Positions 34,232-43,667 of a DNA stretch of 64,000 nucleotides are shown here, piece after piece. Source of the stretch: Anaerolineales bacterium (GTDB taxonomy: Bacteria > Chloroflexota > Anaerolineae > Anaerolineales > Villigracilaceae); the NCBI GenBank assembly GCA_030583885.1, contig CP129480.1, positions 1,798,001-1,862,000 of the forward strand. Reading direction: 5' to 3'. A model generated the notes under the pieces. It had not been told where the DNA came from and made no database searches. It saw nothing but the letters and a program-made list of their open reading frames with translations. How positions within the stretch are numbered: position 1 is the stretch's first letter; each line of letters starts with the position of its first letter. The position numbers were made by a program, and so were the translations under genes.

Positions 34232-35646
34232 ACTTCCTCCAGGTCGCTTTCTTCAATATCTTCAGGAGTTTCCTCGATCTGCTTTGCGTCCATGTGCCAG
34301 GGGGAAAATTGTGCCAGAAGCCTGCCGGGAATGCGTCCCTGCATGACCACGCCGCCGCGTTCATGTTCCACACGCTCCACCTGCCCGAGTTCGTGAAAGA
34401 GTGAGATGAGCGCGCCTTGCTTATACGGCAGGCGCACATGGATGGGAGTATAGGCTTCAAACAGTTCCTCGCGGATCAGATGCAGCAGGTCTGGAATGCC
34501 CGTGCCTGTCAGAGCGGAAATGGCAACGGCTTTGGGAAAATCCTGCAATATCTCCCGAGCGTTTTCAGGGCGGTTCAATTGGTCTGCCTTGTTGAAGGCG
34601 GTGACCATGGGGATGTGATCTGCATCAATTTCCTCCAGCGTTTCCTGCACTGCCTGGAATTGGTCCAACGCATTGAGGTGGGATATGTCCACGACATGCA
34701 GGAGCAGGTCTGCTTCTGCAATCTCCTCCAGTGTCGCATGGAAGGCTGCAACCAGCGAGGTGGGGAGTTTTTGAATAAAGCCGACCGTGTCTGTGAACAG
34801 GGCGCGTTCATCACCGGGCAGCTGCACGCGGCGAGTGGTGGGGTCGAGCGTGGCGAACAATTGGTCGGCTACGTACACGTCCGCTTTGGAGAGGCGGTTG
34901 AGCAGGGTGGATTTGCCGGCGTTGGTATAGCCCACCAGTGCAACGATCGGGATCCGCGAGCGCTTGCGTTGGGCGCGGTATCGCATGCGGTGTGCCTCCA
35001 CTTTTTCGAGCTCACGCTTGATGGTTGCAATGCGTGTACGGATTCCGCGGCGATCTACTTCAAGCTGTGTTTCACCGGGTCCGCGCAGCCCGACACCTCC
35101 CGTGGAACCGGCACGTCCGCCGCCGCCGCCCGCCTGCCGCTCAAGGTGCGTCCATGCGCGGGTAAGGCGCGGCAGGTTATATTCATACTGGGCGAGTTCC
35201 ACCTGCAGCATGCCTTCCTTTGTATGGGCGTGCTGTGCGAAAATATCGAGGATAAGCGCGGTACGGTCAACCACACGAATATTCCGGCCGAGGGCTTTTT
35301 CCAGTTCGCGCAGGTGACGAGGGGAGAGTTCATCATCGAAGATGACCACTTCGGCGAGAGTCTCCTCGGCGAGTGCCTTCAATTCCTCCACTTTGCCGGG
35401 ACCGATGTAGGTTTCCACATTCGGCCGCTGCATGCGTTGGGTCAGTTCGCCCACCACGTCCACGCCTGCGGTATCTGCAAGCAGGGCAAGTTCCGCTAGT
35501 GAATCTTCAAGGGAGAGCAGTTGTTTTATGCCGTGAACTTCAACGCCGACAAGGAAAGCGCGCTCACGTGGCGGGGTTGTTGGTTGGGGGATTTTCTTTG
35601 CCACTGGTTTCTGTTTCCGATTCTGTTCCTGCTTGCGGCTGTTCAA
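34228..35646 (-). CDS. hflX: Ribosome-associated GTPase HflX
   Basis: Up to 472 residues. HflX binds 50S subunits and splits stalled or idle ribosomes. The N-terminal HflX domain has TYIGPGKVEEL and DDELSPRHLRELE, the Gly-rich linker is GGGGGRAG, and the G domain has G1 GYTNAGKST, G3 DTVGF and G4 NKAD. The start is uncertain: TTG 35646 overlaps the upstream kinase gene by 83 bases; GTG 35604 is another choice. A C-terminal acidic tail follows the domain. Confidence 0.93.
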   Translation of the reverse strand: MNSRKQEQNRKQKPVAKKIPQPTTPPRERAFLVGVEVHGIKQLLSLEDSLAELALLADTAGVDVVGELTQRMQRPNVETYIGPGKVEELKALAEETLAEVVIFDDELSPRHLRELEKALGRNIRVVDRTALILDIFAQHAHTKEGMLQVELAQYEYNLPRLTRAWTHLERQAGGGGGRAGSTGGVGLRGPGETQLEVDRRGIRTRIATIKRELEKVEAHRMRYRAQRKRSRIPIVALVGYTNAGKSTLLNRLSKADVYVADQLFATLDPTTRRVQLPGDERALFTDTVGFIQKLPTSLVAAFHATLEEIAEADLLLHVVDISHLNALDQFQAVQETLEEIDADHIPMVTAFNKADQLNRPENAREILQDFPKAVAISALTGTGIPDLLHLIREELFEAYTPIHVRLPYKQGALISLFHELGQVERVEHERGGVVMQGRIPGRLLAQFSPWHMDAKQIEETPEDIEESDLEEV

Positions 35647-36850
35647 ATGGGCCGAAGAATTTGGTCATGCTTGGGTCTGTTGGCTCCATGCGTGTAGGTA
35701 ATAAAATATGGAAGGTGGAACCGTTCAATTTTTCCTCGTCATAGCCGTCCGATTCGACCCATATCGTGCCGCCATGCGCTTCGATAATGCCGCGTGCAAT
35801 TGGGAGACCAAGACCCGGTCCGCCGCCTTTGAACTTGGTCTTGCCGCTGGAATGCAGGTCTGCCCTGCCAAGTTGCTCGAACTTCTCAAAGATCGTGGCC
35901 TGATGCTCGGGCGAAATGCCGATGCCTGTATCCGAGATGATGATCTCAAAGAAGCCTGGCAGCAGGCGTCCGCTGATAGAGATCGTCCCATTATCCGGGG
36001 TGTATTTGATGGAATTTGAAACGACGTTATGAAGCGCCTGATACAGGCGTTCCGAATCGCCGTAGATCATCAAGTCACTGCCTTCAAAATCATTAATGGT
36101 CAGCGTCTGCCGGCGTTCCGCGGTGGTTTTCTCAAACTCGTTGCGAAGCAGGTTCAGCATGTGACTGACCCATAGCGGCTGGATGTTAAGCGTGAGCAGA
36201 TGATTGTCGATCAGGGAGACGTCGATCATGTCGTCAATGATATGGCGCAGGCGGTGAATCCCGTTGTTCACTCCTTCTAGGTACTCATTCATTTGGGGCT
36301 GTTTCGACGACTGGGCGAGGTCCACCATCATGGACGTGTAGCCCTCGATGAGAGTGAGCGGGGTCTTCAATTCGTGTGCAGCAACGGAGATGAAGCTGGA
36401 TTTGTTGTGGTCGAGTGCCTGCAGCTTTTTCTGCGTTTTGCCGAGTTCGCTGGAGATGTGTGCAACGCGCGTTTCCATTTCGTAGCGTACGGCAACGCTC
36501 AGGCTGTGTGTAAGAATTGGAATGACTCTGGCCAGCAGTTCGAGGGCGTTTTTTGGGGTGAGGTTCTCGCGTGCCACCTCAATGGTCAGGGCGGTCATGC
36601 GGTTGATGACAAAGGAGACATAATAATCGCCTTCGTCCAGATTGGTTTCGGTGGGTGCGCGTCCCCAATCGTACAGGATGGGGTCTAGCCAGGCGGTGTC
36701 GCCGGTCATGATGGCCTGCTCGAGCAGTTCGTAAAATCGTTCGAGTTGTTCCGTAAAGCCGGCGCGCACGCCTTCCCCGCTCGCCAATTCGCGAGAGATG
36801 TGTTCCACCCACGGGGCGTGTATCTTTTTCAGGGACGCCTGCAAGGTCAT
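35564..36850 (-). CDS. Soluble sensor histidine kinase
   Basis: A protein of 428 residues without membrane helices. The N-terminal 150 residues are helical and unassigned. The kinase core has the H box SVAAHELKTPLTLIEGY (phosphorylated His near residue 171), the N box NVVSNSIKYTPDNG, G1 DTGIGISPEH and G2 GGGPGLGLPIARGI. No response regulator is adjacent. Its 3' end overlaps hflX. Confidence 0.92.
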   Translation of the reverse strand: MTLQASLKKIHAPWVEHISRELASGEGVRAGFTEQLERFYELLEQAIMTGDTAWLDPILYDWGRAPTETNLDEGDYYVSFVINRMTALTIEVARENLTPKNALELLARVIPILTHSLSVAVRYEMETRVAHISSELGKTQKKLQALDHNKSSFISVAAHELKTPLTLIEGYTSMMVDLAQSSKQPQMNEYLEGVNNGIHRLRHIIDDMIDVSLIDNHLLTLNIQPLWVSHMLNLLRNEFEKTTAERRQTLTINDFEGSDLMIYGDSERLYQALHNVVSNSIKYTPDNGTISISGRLLPGFFEIIISDTGIGISPEHQATIFEKFEQLGRADLHSSGKTKFKGGGPGLGLPIARGIIEAHGGTIWVESDGYDEEKLNGSTFHILLPTRMEPTDPSMTKFFGPFEQPQAGTESETETSGKENPPTNNPAT

Positions 36851-36922
36851 GCCTTAAGTGTACGCCGAGATTGTGGTTTTGACCATGTTTGGGGGAGGCG
36901 GAGGGCCGGGGACGGAGAATGG

Positions 36923-37816
36923 TTATCGGCCCGTAATCCAATGCCAGAGCGTATCGCCAACAGCGCGCAAACTTTCTGGTGATACCCTGTCCACTGTATC
37001 CTGTGTGGTGTGCCAGTAATCGTAGTCGAAGTCGATGATGAGGACGCTGGGGATGCCAGCTTCAAGGAAGGGTGTATGGTCGTCCAGCATGGAATATTTC
37101 TCTTCATTAATGAACACTTCCCCATATCCCAAGCGCCCGGCGGTACCCCAGATTTCGGCGCGGATGAGTTTGTCCGAATTCTTTTCGAAATAAATGTTCA
37201 AGTCGGCATCACCGATCATATCCACGATGACGACCGCGTGAGGGCGGACGGGGTTCTCTTCGACGAAGGCGCGCGAGCCGAGAATCCAGTCCCAACCCTC
37301 GATTCGTCCATTATCTTCGGCATCGAAGAAGACCAGCCAGACAGGGACAGTGTCGTCCGGCAGGGTACGTGCAAGTTCGAGCAGGACTGCGACGCCGGAG
37401 GCGCTGTCGTTCGCGCCGGGGACGGGATCACTGCGTTTTTTGATATCGGGGTCGTGGTCGGCGAAGAAACGAGTGTCGTAGTGGGCTCCGAGGATGATCT
37501 CTGGCGGGGCTTCCCCACGTTTGGCGATGACGTTGTAGATGCGATGTCCCATTCTCGTTGTCTCATGGACTTTTACCATCCAGCCGGCGGATTCGAGCTC
37601 CATGCGCATCCATTCACGGACCTGGGCATGTCCAGCCGACCCGGGTGTGCGCGGTCCGAAAGCGACTTGCGATTGCACGTCTGTATAAGCGCGGGCCCCG
37701 TCAAAGGAAAGTGAAGCAGCTCCAACAGTCAGGAAGGAGGCGATGTACCAGCCTGCCACCAGAGCTAGAAGAGCGAAGATCAAAGAGAGGTAAATAAATG
37801 CGGTGCGTTTGGGCAT
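36923..37816 (-). CDS. M28-type membrane-anchored peptidase or glutaminyl cyclase
   Basis: A protein of 297 residues with one N-terminal membrane helix (residues 7-29) and an outside catalytic domain. Zinc-ligand motifs are GAHYDTR, PGANDSASGVAVLLELAR, FFDAEDNG and YWHTTQDT. The FFDAED pattern and the size fit animal-type glutaminyl-peptide cyclotransferases as well as M28 aminopeptidases, so the activity is open between the two. It begins 111 bases after trmFO on the same strand, across a palindromic repeat. Confidence 0.88.
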   Translation of the reverse strand: MPKRTAFIYLSLIFALLALVAGWYIASFLTVGAASLSFDGARAYTDVQSQVAFGPRTPGSAGHAQVREWMRMELESAGWMVKVHETTRMGHRIYNVIAKRGEAPPEIILGAHYDTRFFADHDPDIKKRSDPVPGANDSASGVAVLLELARTLPDDTVPVWLVFFDAEDNGRIEGWDWILGSRAFVEENPVRPHAVVIVDMIGDADLNIYFEKNSDKLIRAEIWGTAGRLGYGEVFINEEKYSMLDDHTPFLEAGIPSVLIIDFDYDYWHTTQDTVDRVSPESLRAVGDTLWHWITGR

Positions 37817-37825
37817 GGGGTTTAG

Positions 37826-37917
37826 ATCATGTCGCTGCGAGGCGCTCTTGTTTTTTGCCGAAGCAGTCTCGCAATATTGGTCGGAGGATTGCTTCGCTTC
37901 GCTCGCAATTACATGAT
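37826..37917. repeat. REP-like palindromic element, about 92 bp
   Basis: Terminal inverted repeats ATCATGTCGCTGCGAG and CTCGCAATTACATGAT match at 13 of 16 positions. A second, nested inverted pair lies within (GAAGCAGTCT / GGATTGCTTC). It sits in a gene gap and has no ORF. This is the form of REP/BIME or small non-autonomous elements that recur in many genomes; only this copy is in the window. Confidence 0.6.
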
Positions 37918-37927
37918 AAAGAGATGG

Positions 37928-39274
37928 CTACTCAACCAGCGGGCTTAGGTAGTAATGTAAGGCTTGTGCGGCGCGGTCCGCGTAGGCTTGACCGCGTTCG
38001 CGTTTGCCTTGTTTTTTATTTTCCAGTTCAAGCGGGGGGAGAATTCCGAAGTTGGCTTTCATGGGCTGGAAATCTTTAAGATCAGCGTGGGTTACATAGT
38101 GACAGAGCGCTCCGAGCATGGTTTCATGTGGAAGATCGAGGAGCGGCTGACCTGTGAGCAACCGCGCGGCATTGACGCCTGCCAGCAAGCCTGTGGCAAT
38201 GTTCCCCATGTAGCCTTCCACGCCGGTAATCTGACCGGCGAAGAACAGATCGTCGCGCGTGATATGTTGCAGCGTGGGGCGCAGGAGTTTGGGCGAGGCG
38301 ATGAAGGTGTTGCGGTGCATCTGCCCATAGCGCTCGAACTCGGCGCTTTCAAGACCGGGGATCATGCGCATGACGCGGCCTTGTTCCGGGAATTTGAGAT
38401 TGGTCTGGAAGCCGACGAGATTGTAAAGACTGGCTGCGAGGTTGTCCTGGCGGAGTTGGACGACTGCATAAGGACGTTTGCCGGTGCGCGGGTCTTTCAG
38501 TCCGACAGGTCTCATAGGTCCAAATGCCAGCGAATCCTCGCCGCGTTCGGCGAGGATCTCGACAGGCAGACAGCCCTCGAAGAACTGACCTGCTTTGACA
38601 CCGCTCTTGATGGCCTCTTCGAACGAACGCAGTTCGATGCGTTCGGCGGCTTTGAGCGCGTTGACGAAGTCATAGTACTGCTCTTTGGTGAAGGGACAGT
38701 TGATGTAGTCGCCTTCGTCCTGTTCGCCCTTGTCATAGCGCGAGGCGCGGAAGGCGATCTCCATGTTGATGCTTTCGGCGCGGACGATGGGGGCGATGGC
38801 GTCGAAGAAGAAGAGATGCTCCTCGCCGCTGAGCGAGGCAATTGACCTGGAAAAGCCCTCAGAGGTGAGCGGCCCGCTGGCGACGATGACGGGGGTATCG
38901 GGAATTTCCTTTGCTTCCTCGCGGATGACTTCGATATTCGGTTCGCTTTCGATTTTCTGTGTGACCATGCGCGCGAAGGACTCGCGATCTACGGCGAGGG
39001 CAGCGCCGGCAGGCAGGGCCGTCGCCTCGGCACATTCGAGGAGCATGGAGTTGAGGGCGCGCAGCTCATTCTTGAGCACGCCAGAGGCGCGGTCGGGGAG
39101 GTTGGAGCCGAGGGAGTTGGAGCAGACCAATTCTGCAAGGTTCGCGCCAAGATGCGCGCCGGTGGGGCGGGACGGACGCATTTCGTAGAGCCGAACATGG
39201 AGACCATGTTTGGCGGCCTGCCAGGCGGCTTCACTTCCTGCCAGCCCACCGCCAATGATAGTGAGGGATTTCAT
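37928..39274 (-). CDS. trmFO: tRNA (uracil-54-C5)-methyltransferase, folate/FAD-dependent
   Basis: A protein of 448 residues. It makes ribothymidine at U54 using methylenetetrahydrofolate and FADH2. The FAD-binding start is [18 protein letters not shown]. Family blocks [42 protein letters not shown] and the late [18 protein letters not shown] are present. Full length. It heads the minus-strand run that includes hflX. Confidence 0.97.
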   Translation of the reverse strand: MKSLTIIGGGLAGSEAAWQAAKHGLHVRLYEMRPSRPTGAHLGANLAELVCSNSLGSNLPDRASGVLKNELRALNSMLLECAEATALPAGAALAVDRESFARMVTQKIESEPNIEVIREEAKEIPDTPVIVASGPLTSEGFSRSIASLSGEEHLFFFDAIAPIVRAESINMEIAFRASRYDKGEQDEGDYINCPFTKEQYYDFVNALKAAERIELRSFEEAIKSGVKAGQFFEGCLPVEILAERGEDSLAFGPMRPVGLKDPRTGKRPYAVVQLRQDNLAASLYNLVGFQTNLKFPEQGRVMRMIPGLESAEFERYGQMHRNTFIASPKLLRPTLQHITRDDLFFAGQITGVEGYMGNIATGLLAGVNAARLLTGQPLLDLPHETMLGALCHYVTHADLKDFQPMKANFGILPPLELENKKQGKRERGQAYADRAAQALHYYLSPLVE

Positions 39275-39349
39275 CGAAGGGTATTGTACCAGTTAGCTAT
39301 CTCCCTCCCGCACCACCATTCAACTTCGCACTGGACATCATGGCCGTGC

Positions 39350-39378
39350 TTGTAATTTGTGAGGCAATTCACTATACT
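39350..39378 (+). promoter_or_regulatory. Promoter of the beta-helix lipoprotein gene
   Basis: TTGTAA, 17 bases, TATACT; start near 39385. Confidence 0.5.
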
Positions 39379-39419
39379 GATGTTGAGAATATCCCTTGCA
39401 TCCGCTTCCCATATCTACC

Positions 39420-40937
39420 ATGCAAAAACCGATCATTAGACTAAGTATCTGGATCATCATTTTATCCGGCTGTACATTTCCACCGCCAACCTCCTGTGAA
39501 GCGGATTACCTGATTTATGAGATAAATTCTGCCAACTCCACCCCGCTGACCACAGATATCATAGACCTGCCGGCTGGCTGCGTCTACATGTTGAATGAAG
39601 CGGATAATACAACGGGCGGTAATAATGGACTGCCTGCAATCACATCTCCCATCATCATCAACGGGAACGGTGCCACCATCCAGCGCGATTCGGGCGCACA
39701 AGAGAAATTCAGGCTGTTCTATGTTTCCCCCGTCGGGGCGGGGGATCTGACCCTAAACAACCTTACCCTGCGCGGCGGACATTCCATAAACCCGGCGCTT
39801 CCCAATGACGTGCCGACGAATTCGGGTGGAGCAATCTACAACGGCAGGCGGTTGTCCCTTTTCAGAAGCATCCTCATGGAGAACCTTGGGAGGGAGGGCG
39901 GGGGGATTTATAACGCAGGCAGCATGAAACTCAAGGATGTCACGGTCGATTCCAACCAGGACTACTTCGGGCTGCCGGGCGGCGCAGGCCTGTACAACCA
40001 CGGGACAGCGGTCATCGTGAACAGCACGATCAGCCGCAATGGCTTTGACCAGCCCCAGCCCGCAGACGGCATTTACAACAGCGGGAATCTCGAGATGACC
40101 AATAGCACGGTCAGCAGGAACAGCGCTTGCGGCATCGACAACGAGGGTACCCTTGTGCTTAACCACGTCACCATTGCCTTCAATAACAGCGGCGCAATCT
40201 GCTCTGTCGGGAATCTGTACACTTCCAACTCGATCTTTACATCCTCGTGTTCTAATATCGTCCACCCAACCCATCCCAACCTTGACATGGACGGATCCTG
40301 CGGCGGCATACCTGTTTCCATTAATGTCCTGCAGTTGGCTCCCCTGGCAGATAACCGTGGCGCAACCAAAACCCATGCTCTGCGACCTGGCAGCATCGCC
40401 ATTGATATGGTCGTACGCCTGTGCCTGCCCACTGACCAGCGCGGCGTGACCCGCCCGCAGGGATCAAAATGTGATGTTGGTGCATTCGAGTACGTGGCTC
40501 TCTCGGCCCCGTTGATCGCAGCCACGGAGACTCCGACAGCGCGGGCTTGTACCTTTACGGCGGCCATCAACCTGTTTTGCCGGTCAGGTCCGGGCGCTTC
40601 GCTTTACCCGGATGTGGACAGTTTTACCGCCGGACAAAGCGCAGTTGTCGTCGGGGAAAGCCCGGATGGGGTATTTGTTTATGTTGTCGGACCCAACATC
40701 AGCGGAGTGTGCACCGTTCCGTCGACTGCCAGGTTTGGCTGGTTGAATGGAGATTGTGAAAAATTGCCGGTCTTCACTCCACCGGCTCTGCCACAGCCCA
40801 TCAAACCTGAAAAAGAGGACGACCCGCCGACCCCTTCGTCCAAAACCGGTTGCACTGTCCTCCATCCCACAGGGGCGCTGACGTGTGAAGCGCCTTGTCC
40901 GCCGGGCGCCGTTCCGGGTGACCCGTGCCCTCCATAA
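39420..40937 (+). CDS. Beta-helix lipoprotein with a C-terminal SH3-like domain
   Basis: A protein of 505 residues from ATG 39420. The signal ends in lipobox LSGC. Residues about 60-330 show the repeating hydrophobic/Asn/Ser pattern of right-handed beta-helices (GGAIYNG, GGGIYNAGS, GAGLYNHGT, DGIYNSGN, CGIDNEGT). Residues about 335-365 match the choice-of-anchor Q end (ALRPGSIAID, RGVTRPQGSKCDVGAFEY). A later domain (about residues 375-440, LFCRSGPGASLYPD) resembles the SH3-like domain of the lipoprotein at 9921-10421. The tail is Pro/Cys-rich. Surface protein, perhaps carbohydrate- or wall-binding. Confidence 0.85.
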   Translation: MQKPIIRLSIWIIILSGCTFPPPTSCEADYLIYEINSANSTPLTTDIIDLPAGCVYMLNEADNTTGGNNGLPAITSPIIINGNGATIQRDSGAQEKFRLFYVSPVGAGDLTLNNLTLRGGHSINPALPNDVPTNSGGAIYNGRRLSLFRSILMENLGREGGGIYNAGSMKLKDVTVDSNQDYFGLPGGAGLYNHGTAVIVNSTISRNGFDQPQPADGIYNSGNLEMTNSTVSRNSACGIDNEGTLVLNHVTIAFNNSGAICSVGNLYTSNSIFTSSCSNIVHPTHPNLDMDGSCGGIPVSINVLQLAPLADNRGATKTHALRPGSIAIDMVVRLCLPTDQRGVTRPQGSKCDVGAFEYVALSAPLIAATETPTARACTFTAAINLFCRSGPGASLYPDVDSFTAGQSAVVVGESPDGVFVYVVGPNISGVCTVPSTARFGWLNGDCEKLPVFTPPALPQPIKPEKEDDPPTPSSKTGCTVLHPTGALTCEAPCPPGAVPGDPCPP

Positions 40938-41016
40938 GACGCTCCCGATGCAGACGGGAGTCTCAGGGCAGTTTTTTGCCAACATAAAATATTGATGTAA
41001 AAAAACCCTGTTTTTA

Positions 41017-41033
41017 GGGTGGGAGGGTGGGGG
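41017..41033 (+). promoter_or_regulatory. G-quadruplex motif in the promoter of the sensor kinase operon
   Basis: GGGTGGGAGGGTGGGGG: four G tracts joined by single-base loops, the pattern that forms the most stable parallel quadruplexes. It ends 8 bases before a consensus TATAAT (41042-41047) and covers the -35 position. Confidence 0.6.
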
Positions 41034-41041
41034 CATCGGGT

Positions 41042-41047
41042 TATAAT
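41042..41047 (+). promoter_or_regulatory. -10 element of the three-gene two-component operon
   Basis: Consensus TATAAT 15 bases before the start codon; a leader of under 10 bases is expected, and no ribosome site is seen. Confidence 0.55.
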
Positions 41048-41062
41048 TCCTGTTAACAAAGC

Positions 41063-43660
41063 ATGCAAAACGAAACCGGCATTGAAACCCAACTCAAGGA
41101 TGCGGCGCAGCTCTCCGAGGCGGCATGGGCCGTCCTTGCGGAGCGCGTGGGCGGCGAGTGGTTGCTGCGTTCGGTCTATCGGCTGAACAAATCCACACAA
41201 AATGAGCTGGCCGGCGTGATGGCGATGCCCTCCATCGATGCCTGGTTATGCGGCGCATTGAGTGGGGGCTATGCACGATCTGCTTCGATCCCGCAGGGAA
41301 GTAAATTGAATGCGCGGCGCTTTTATGCATTTCCAATCAACGGCACGGCACAAGTAATTTTGACAGGCGCAGATGAACAGTCCGCGAATGCCCAGCGCAT
41401 CTGGAAAATGGTCGCTTCGCTGTTATCAGGACGCGGCGTCCCCCCCAGCCAGCCGTTCCTGCCGGACCTGCAATCTGGTCTGGCTTTCGAACTACCCATT
41501 GCGCTCGAGAAGGTGTTGGGCGCGTTCGTGCAGGCGATTCCCTGTCAAGGTGCATGGCTGGCGATCCGACGCGGGGAGTCACTTGATATTCAGGCGGAGT
41601 GGAATGCGCCCAAGGCCAAGGGGGTGTCCCTGCTGATCGACGAGAATCCTATGCTCCGCCGTGTGAATCGCTCCCTATCCGATGTGCTCATCACCCGCGG
41701 ACAGCCAAATTGGGAGAACCTGCCCCTTGGCTCCCTGAAATCCGGCACTAGCGTTTGGGTGTGTCTGCCGCTGGTCATCGGTCAGCGTTTGATCGGGGTG
41801 GTAGCGCTTTGGCGTCAGAAGGAATTTTCCCAAACCGAGTGGCGACAGTTGCGCGAGCTGGCTGCGCGCGTGGCGCCGTCTGTGGAAGTGGTAATCACGT
41901 TTTCCGAAATGGCGGCCCACCTGCGCAGGCTGGGTTTGCTTAATGACTTCGTGTTGACAGTCTCCTCCGCCCAAAACCTGGACCAGATCGCACGGCGCAT
42001 GTTCGGCCTGCTTGCGCGCGCTTTCAGCACTGAGTTTATCGCGCTCTTCCTGCGTTCCAGTGACGGGCGTGTCGTGCGGGACTATCGCATGTTCGAGGGA
42101 AAACTGAACGTGATCAGCCTTTCGCTGGCCGGTCATCCAATCCAGTCCATCCTCAAGGAGGGGCGCGTGCGCCGAATTGTGGATACGGTCAACGAGGAGT
42201 TTGAGTCTGTGCATCCCGGTGCGCGCTCGACCTTGATTGTTCCGCTGAAATACCGTGGACAGGGTATTGGTGTGTTGATCGTTGAAAGCCCGCGCGCGGA
42301 GGCGTTCAGTCAATATGATGAGCATCTGATGGTGGTCATCACCAGTCACCTGGCGGGTTTGATCGAGTACACCCGCCTGCGCGAGGAGGCGGAAGGTCGG
42401 GCGCGCAGTCTGGGATTGATCCACGAGGTGGTGGAACAGGTGATCGGGTTGAACGATAAAAAGGCCGTTGCATCCATTACGGCGGAGCTTGTGGCGCAAT
42501 ATTTCCGTTATGAACTTGCCACCATCCTGTTGGTGGATAAGAAGGGAAAATTCAGCATTCAGGGCGTTGGTGGTTCCCACGCAGAGTCCGTGAGGGAGGC
42601 GCTTGCCCGCGAGGAATTCATCAAACCGGATGGCGTCACCGGTCACGTCTCCCGCACGGGGGAGAGCATCCTGATCAACGACACCGTGCAGGATAAACTC
42701 TACAAGCCGATCGAGGGTTGGGAGGCGCGCTCGGAGATCTGCGTTGCGTTGAAGGACGGCGATGCGATCCTTGGCATCATCGATGTGGAGAGCAGTGTGC
42801 AAAACGCCTTCTTGCATAACGACCTGATCGCCATGGAATCGTTGGCGGGTATTCTTGCGGCTGTTGTCTCGAGTGCGAACCAGTATCAAACCTTGCAGGA
42901 AATCGTCCGTCAATTACGACTGACCGAGGTGGAATTGAACGCGCGCATGGAAGCCCAGCGCTCCGCGGAAAACAGGCTTCTACAAGCCGCAAAACTTGCC
43001 GCGGTCGGTGAGATGGCGGCGGGCATCGCACACGAGTTGAACAATCCGCTTACAACGGTGACGGGTTTTTCCGAACTGATGTTGGATGAACTGCCCCTGG
43101 ATTCACCGCATCGCAGCGAACTGGAGATGGTCTTGCACGAGGCGCGCCGCGCCAGTGACGTTGTCCGCCGGCTGCTGGATTTTTCGCGCCAGGGCGAGCG
43201 GCTCCGCGCCAGTGCAGACTTGAACGAAGTGGTCAGCGATGTCATTGCGTTAACGCGGCATCTGATCCATTCCAACAACGTTGCCCTGACTCTTGAACTC
43301 GATGAGACCCTGCCCTGGATCTTGATTGACACGAACCAGATGAAGCAGGTGCTTTTGAACCTGATCCATAATGCCCTGCAGGCCATGAAGAACGGCGGGG
43401 AATTGCGTGTGGCAACCTGCCGGGCAAAACGCGAGGAAAGGAAATGGGTTATCATGTCCATAAAAGATACCGGTGTTGGCATTCCCCCCGAAGACCAGGC
43501 CCGCATCTTTCAGCCCTTTTTTACCACCAAGGGCGACAGCGGCGGTACAGGGCTGGGGTTGTCCGTTACATACGGCATTATCACCGATCACGGCGGTACC
43601 ATAGAACTCACAAGCGAGGCGGGCAGCGGATCCACGTTTGTGGTCTGGCTGCCGGTTTAA
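41063..43660 (+). CDS. Multi-GAF sensor histidine kinase
   Basis: A protein of 865 residues, no membrane helix. A unique N-terminal part (about 1-140) is followed by three GAF-like domains (about 145-275, 295-435, 450-610). The transmitter has H box VGEMAAGIAHELNNPLTTV (His near residue 656), N box LIHNALQAM, G1 DTGVGIPPED and G2 GGTGLGLSVTYGI, of the NtrB-like HisKA class. The mRNA is probably near-leaderless. It starts a three-gene operon with a REC-kinase and an OmpR-like regulator. Confidence 0.92.
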   Translation: MQNETGIETQLKDAAQLSEAAWAVLAERVGGEWLLRSVYRLNKSTQNELAGVMAMPSIDAWLCGALSGGYARSASIPQGSKLNARRFYAFPINGTAQVILTGADEQSANAQRIWKMVASLLSGRGVPPSQPFLPDLQSGLAFELPIALEKVLGAFVQAIPCQGAWLAIRRGESLDIQAEWNAPKAKGVSLLIDENPMLRRVNRSLSDVLITRGQPNWENLPLGSLKSGTSVWVCLPLVIGQRLIGVVALWRQKEFSQTEWRQLRELAARVAPSVEVVITFSEMAAHLRRLGLLNDFVLTVSSAQNLDQIARRMFGLLARAFSTEFIALFLRSSDGRVVRDYRMFEGKLNVISLSLAGHPIQSILKEGRVRRIVDTVNEEFESVHPGARSTLIVPLKYRGQGIGVLIVESPRAEAFSQYDEHLMVVITSHLAGLIEYTRLREEAEGRARSLGLIHEVVEQVIGLNDKKAVASITAELVAQYFRYELATILLVDKKGKFSIQGVGGSHAESVREALAREEFIKPDGVTGHVSRTGESILINDTVQDKLYKPIEGWEARSEICVALKDGDAILGIIDVESSVQNAFLHNDLIAMESLAGILAAVVSSANQYQTLQEIVRQLRLTEVELNARMEAQRSAENRLLQAAKLAAVGEMAAGIAHELNNPLTTVTGFSELMLDELPLDSPHRSELEMVLHEARRASDVVRRLLDFSRQGERLRASADLNEVVSDVIALTRHLIHSNNVALTLELDETLPWILIDTNQMKQVLLNLIHNALQAMKNGGELRVATCRAKREERKWVIMSIKDTGVGIPPEDQARIFQPFFTTKGDSGGTGLGLSVTYGIITDHGGTIELTSEAGSGSTFVVWLPV

Positions 43661-43667
43661 TATCATC

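Noticed and set aside
34417..35499. Antisense frame of 360 codons across hflX
   Set aside because: hflX has all GTPase motifs in the other strand; the antisense product is Cys/Gly/His-rich with no domain.
41675..42913. Long antisense frame of 412 codons inside the GAF kinase gene
   Set aside because: It mirrors a strongly supported kinase frame, has no ribosome site or recognisable domain, and its composition is that of a reverse-strand shadow.
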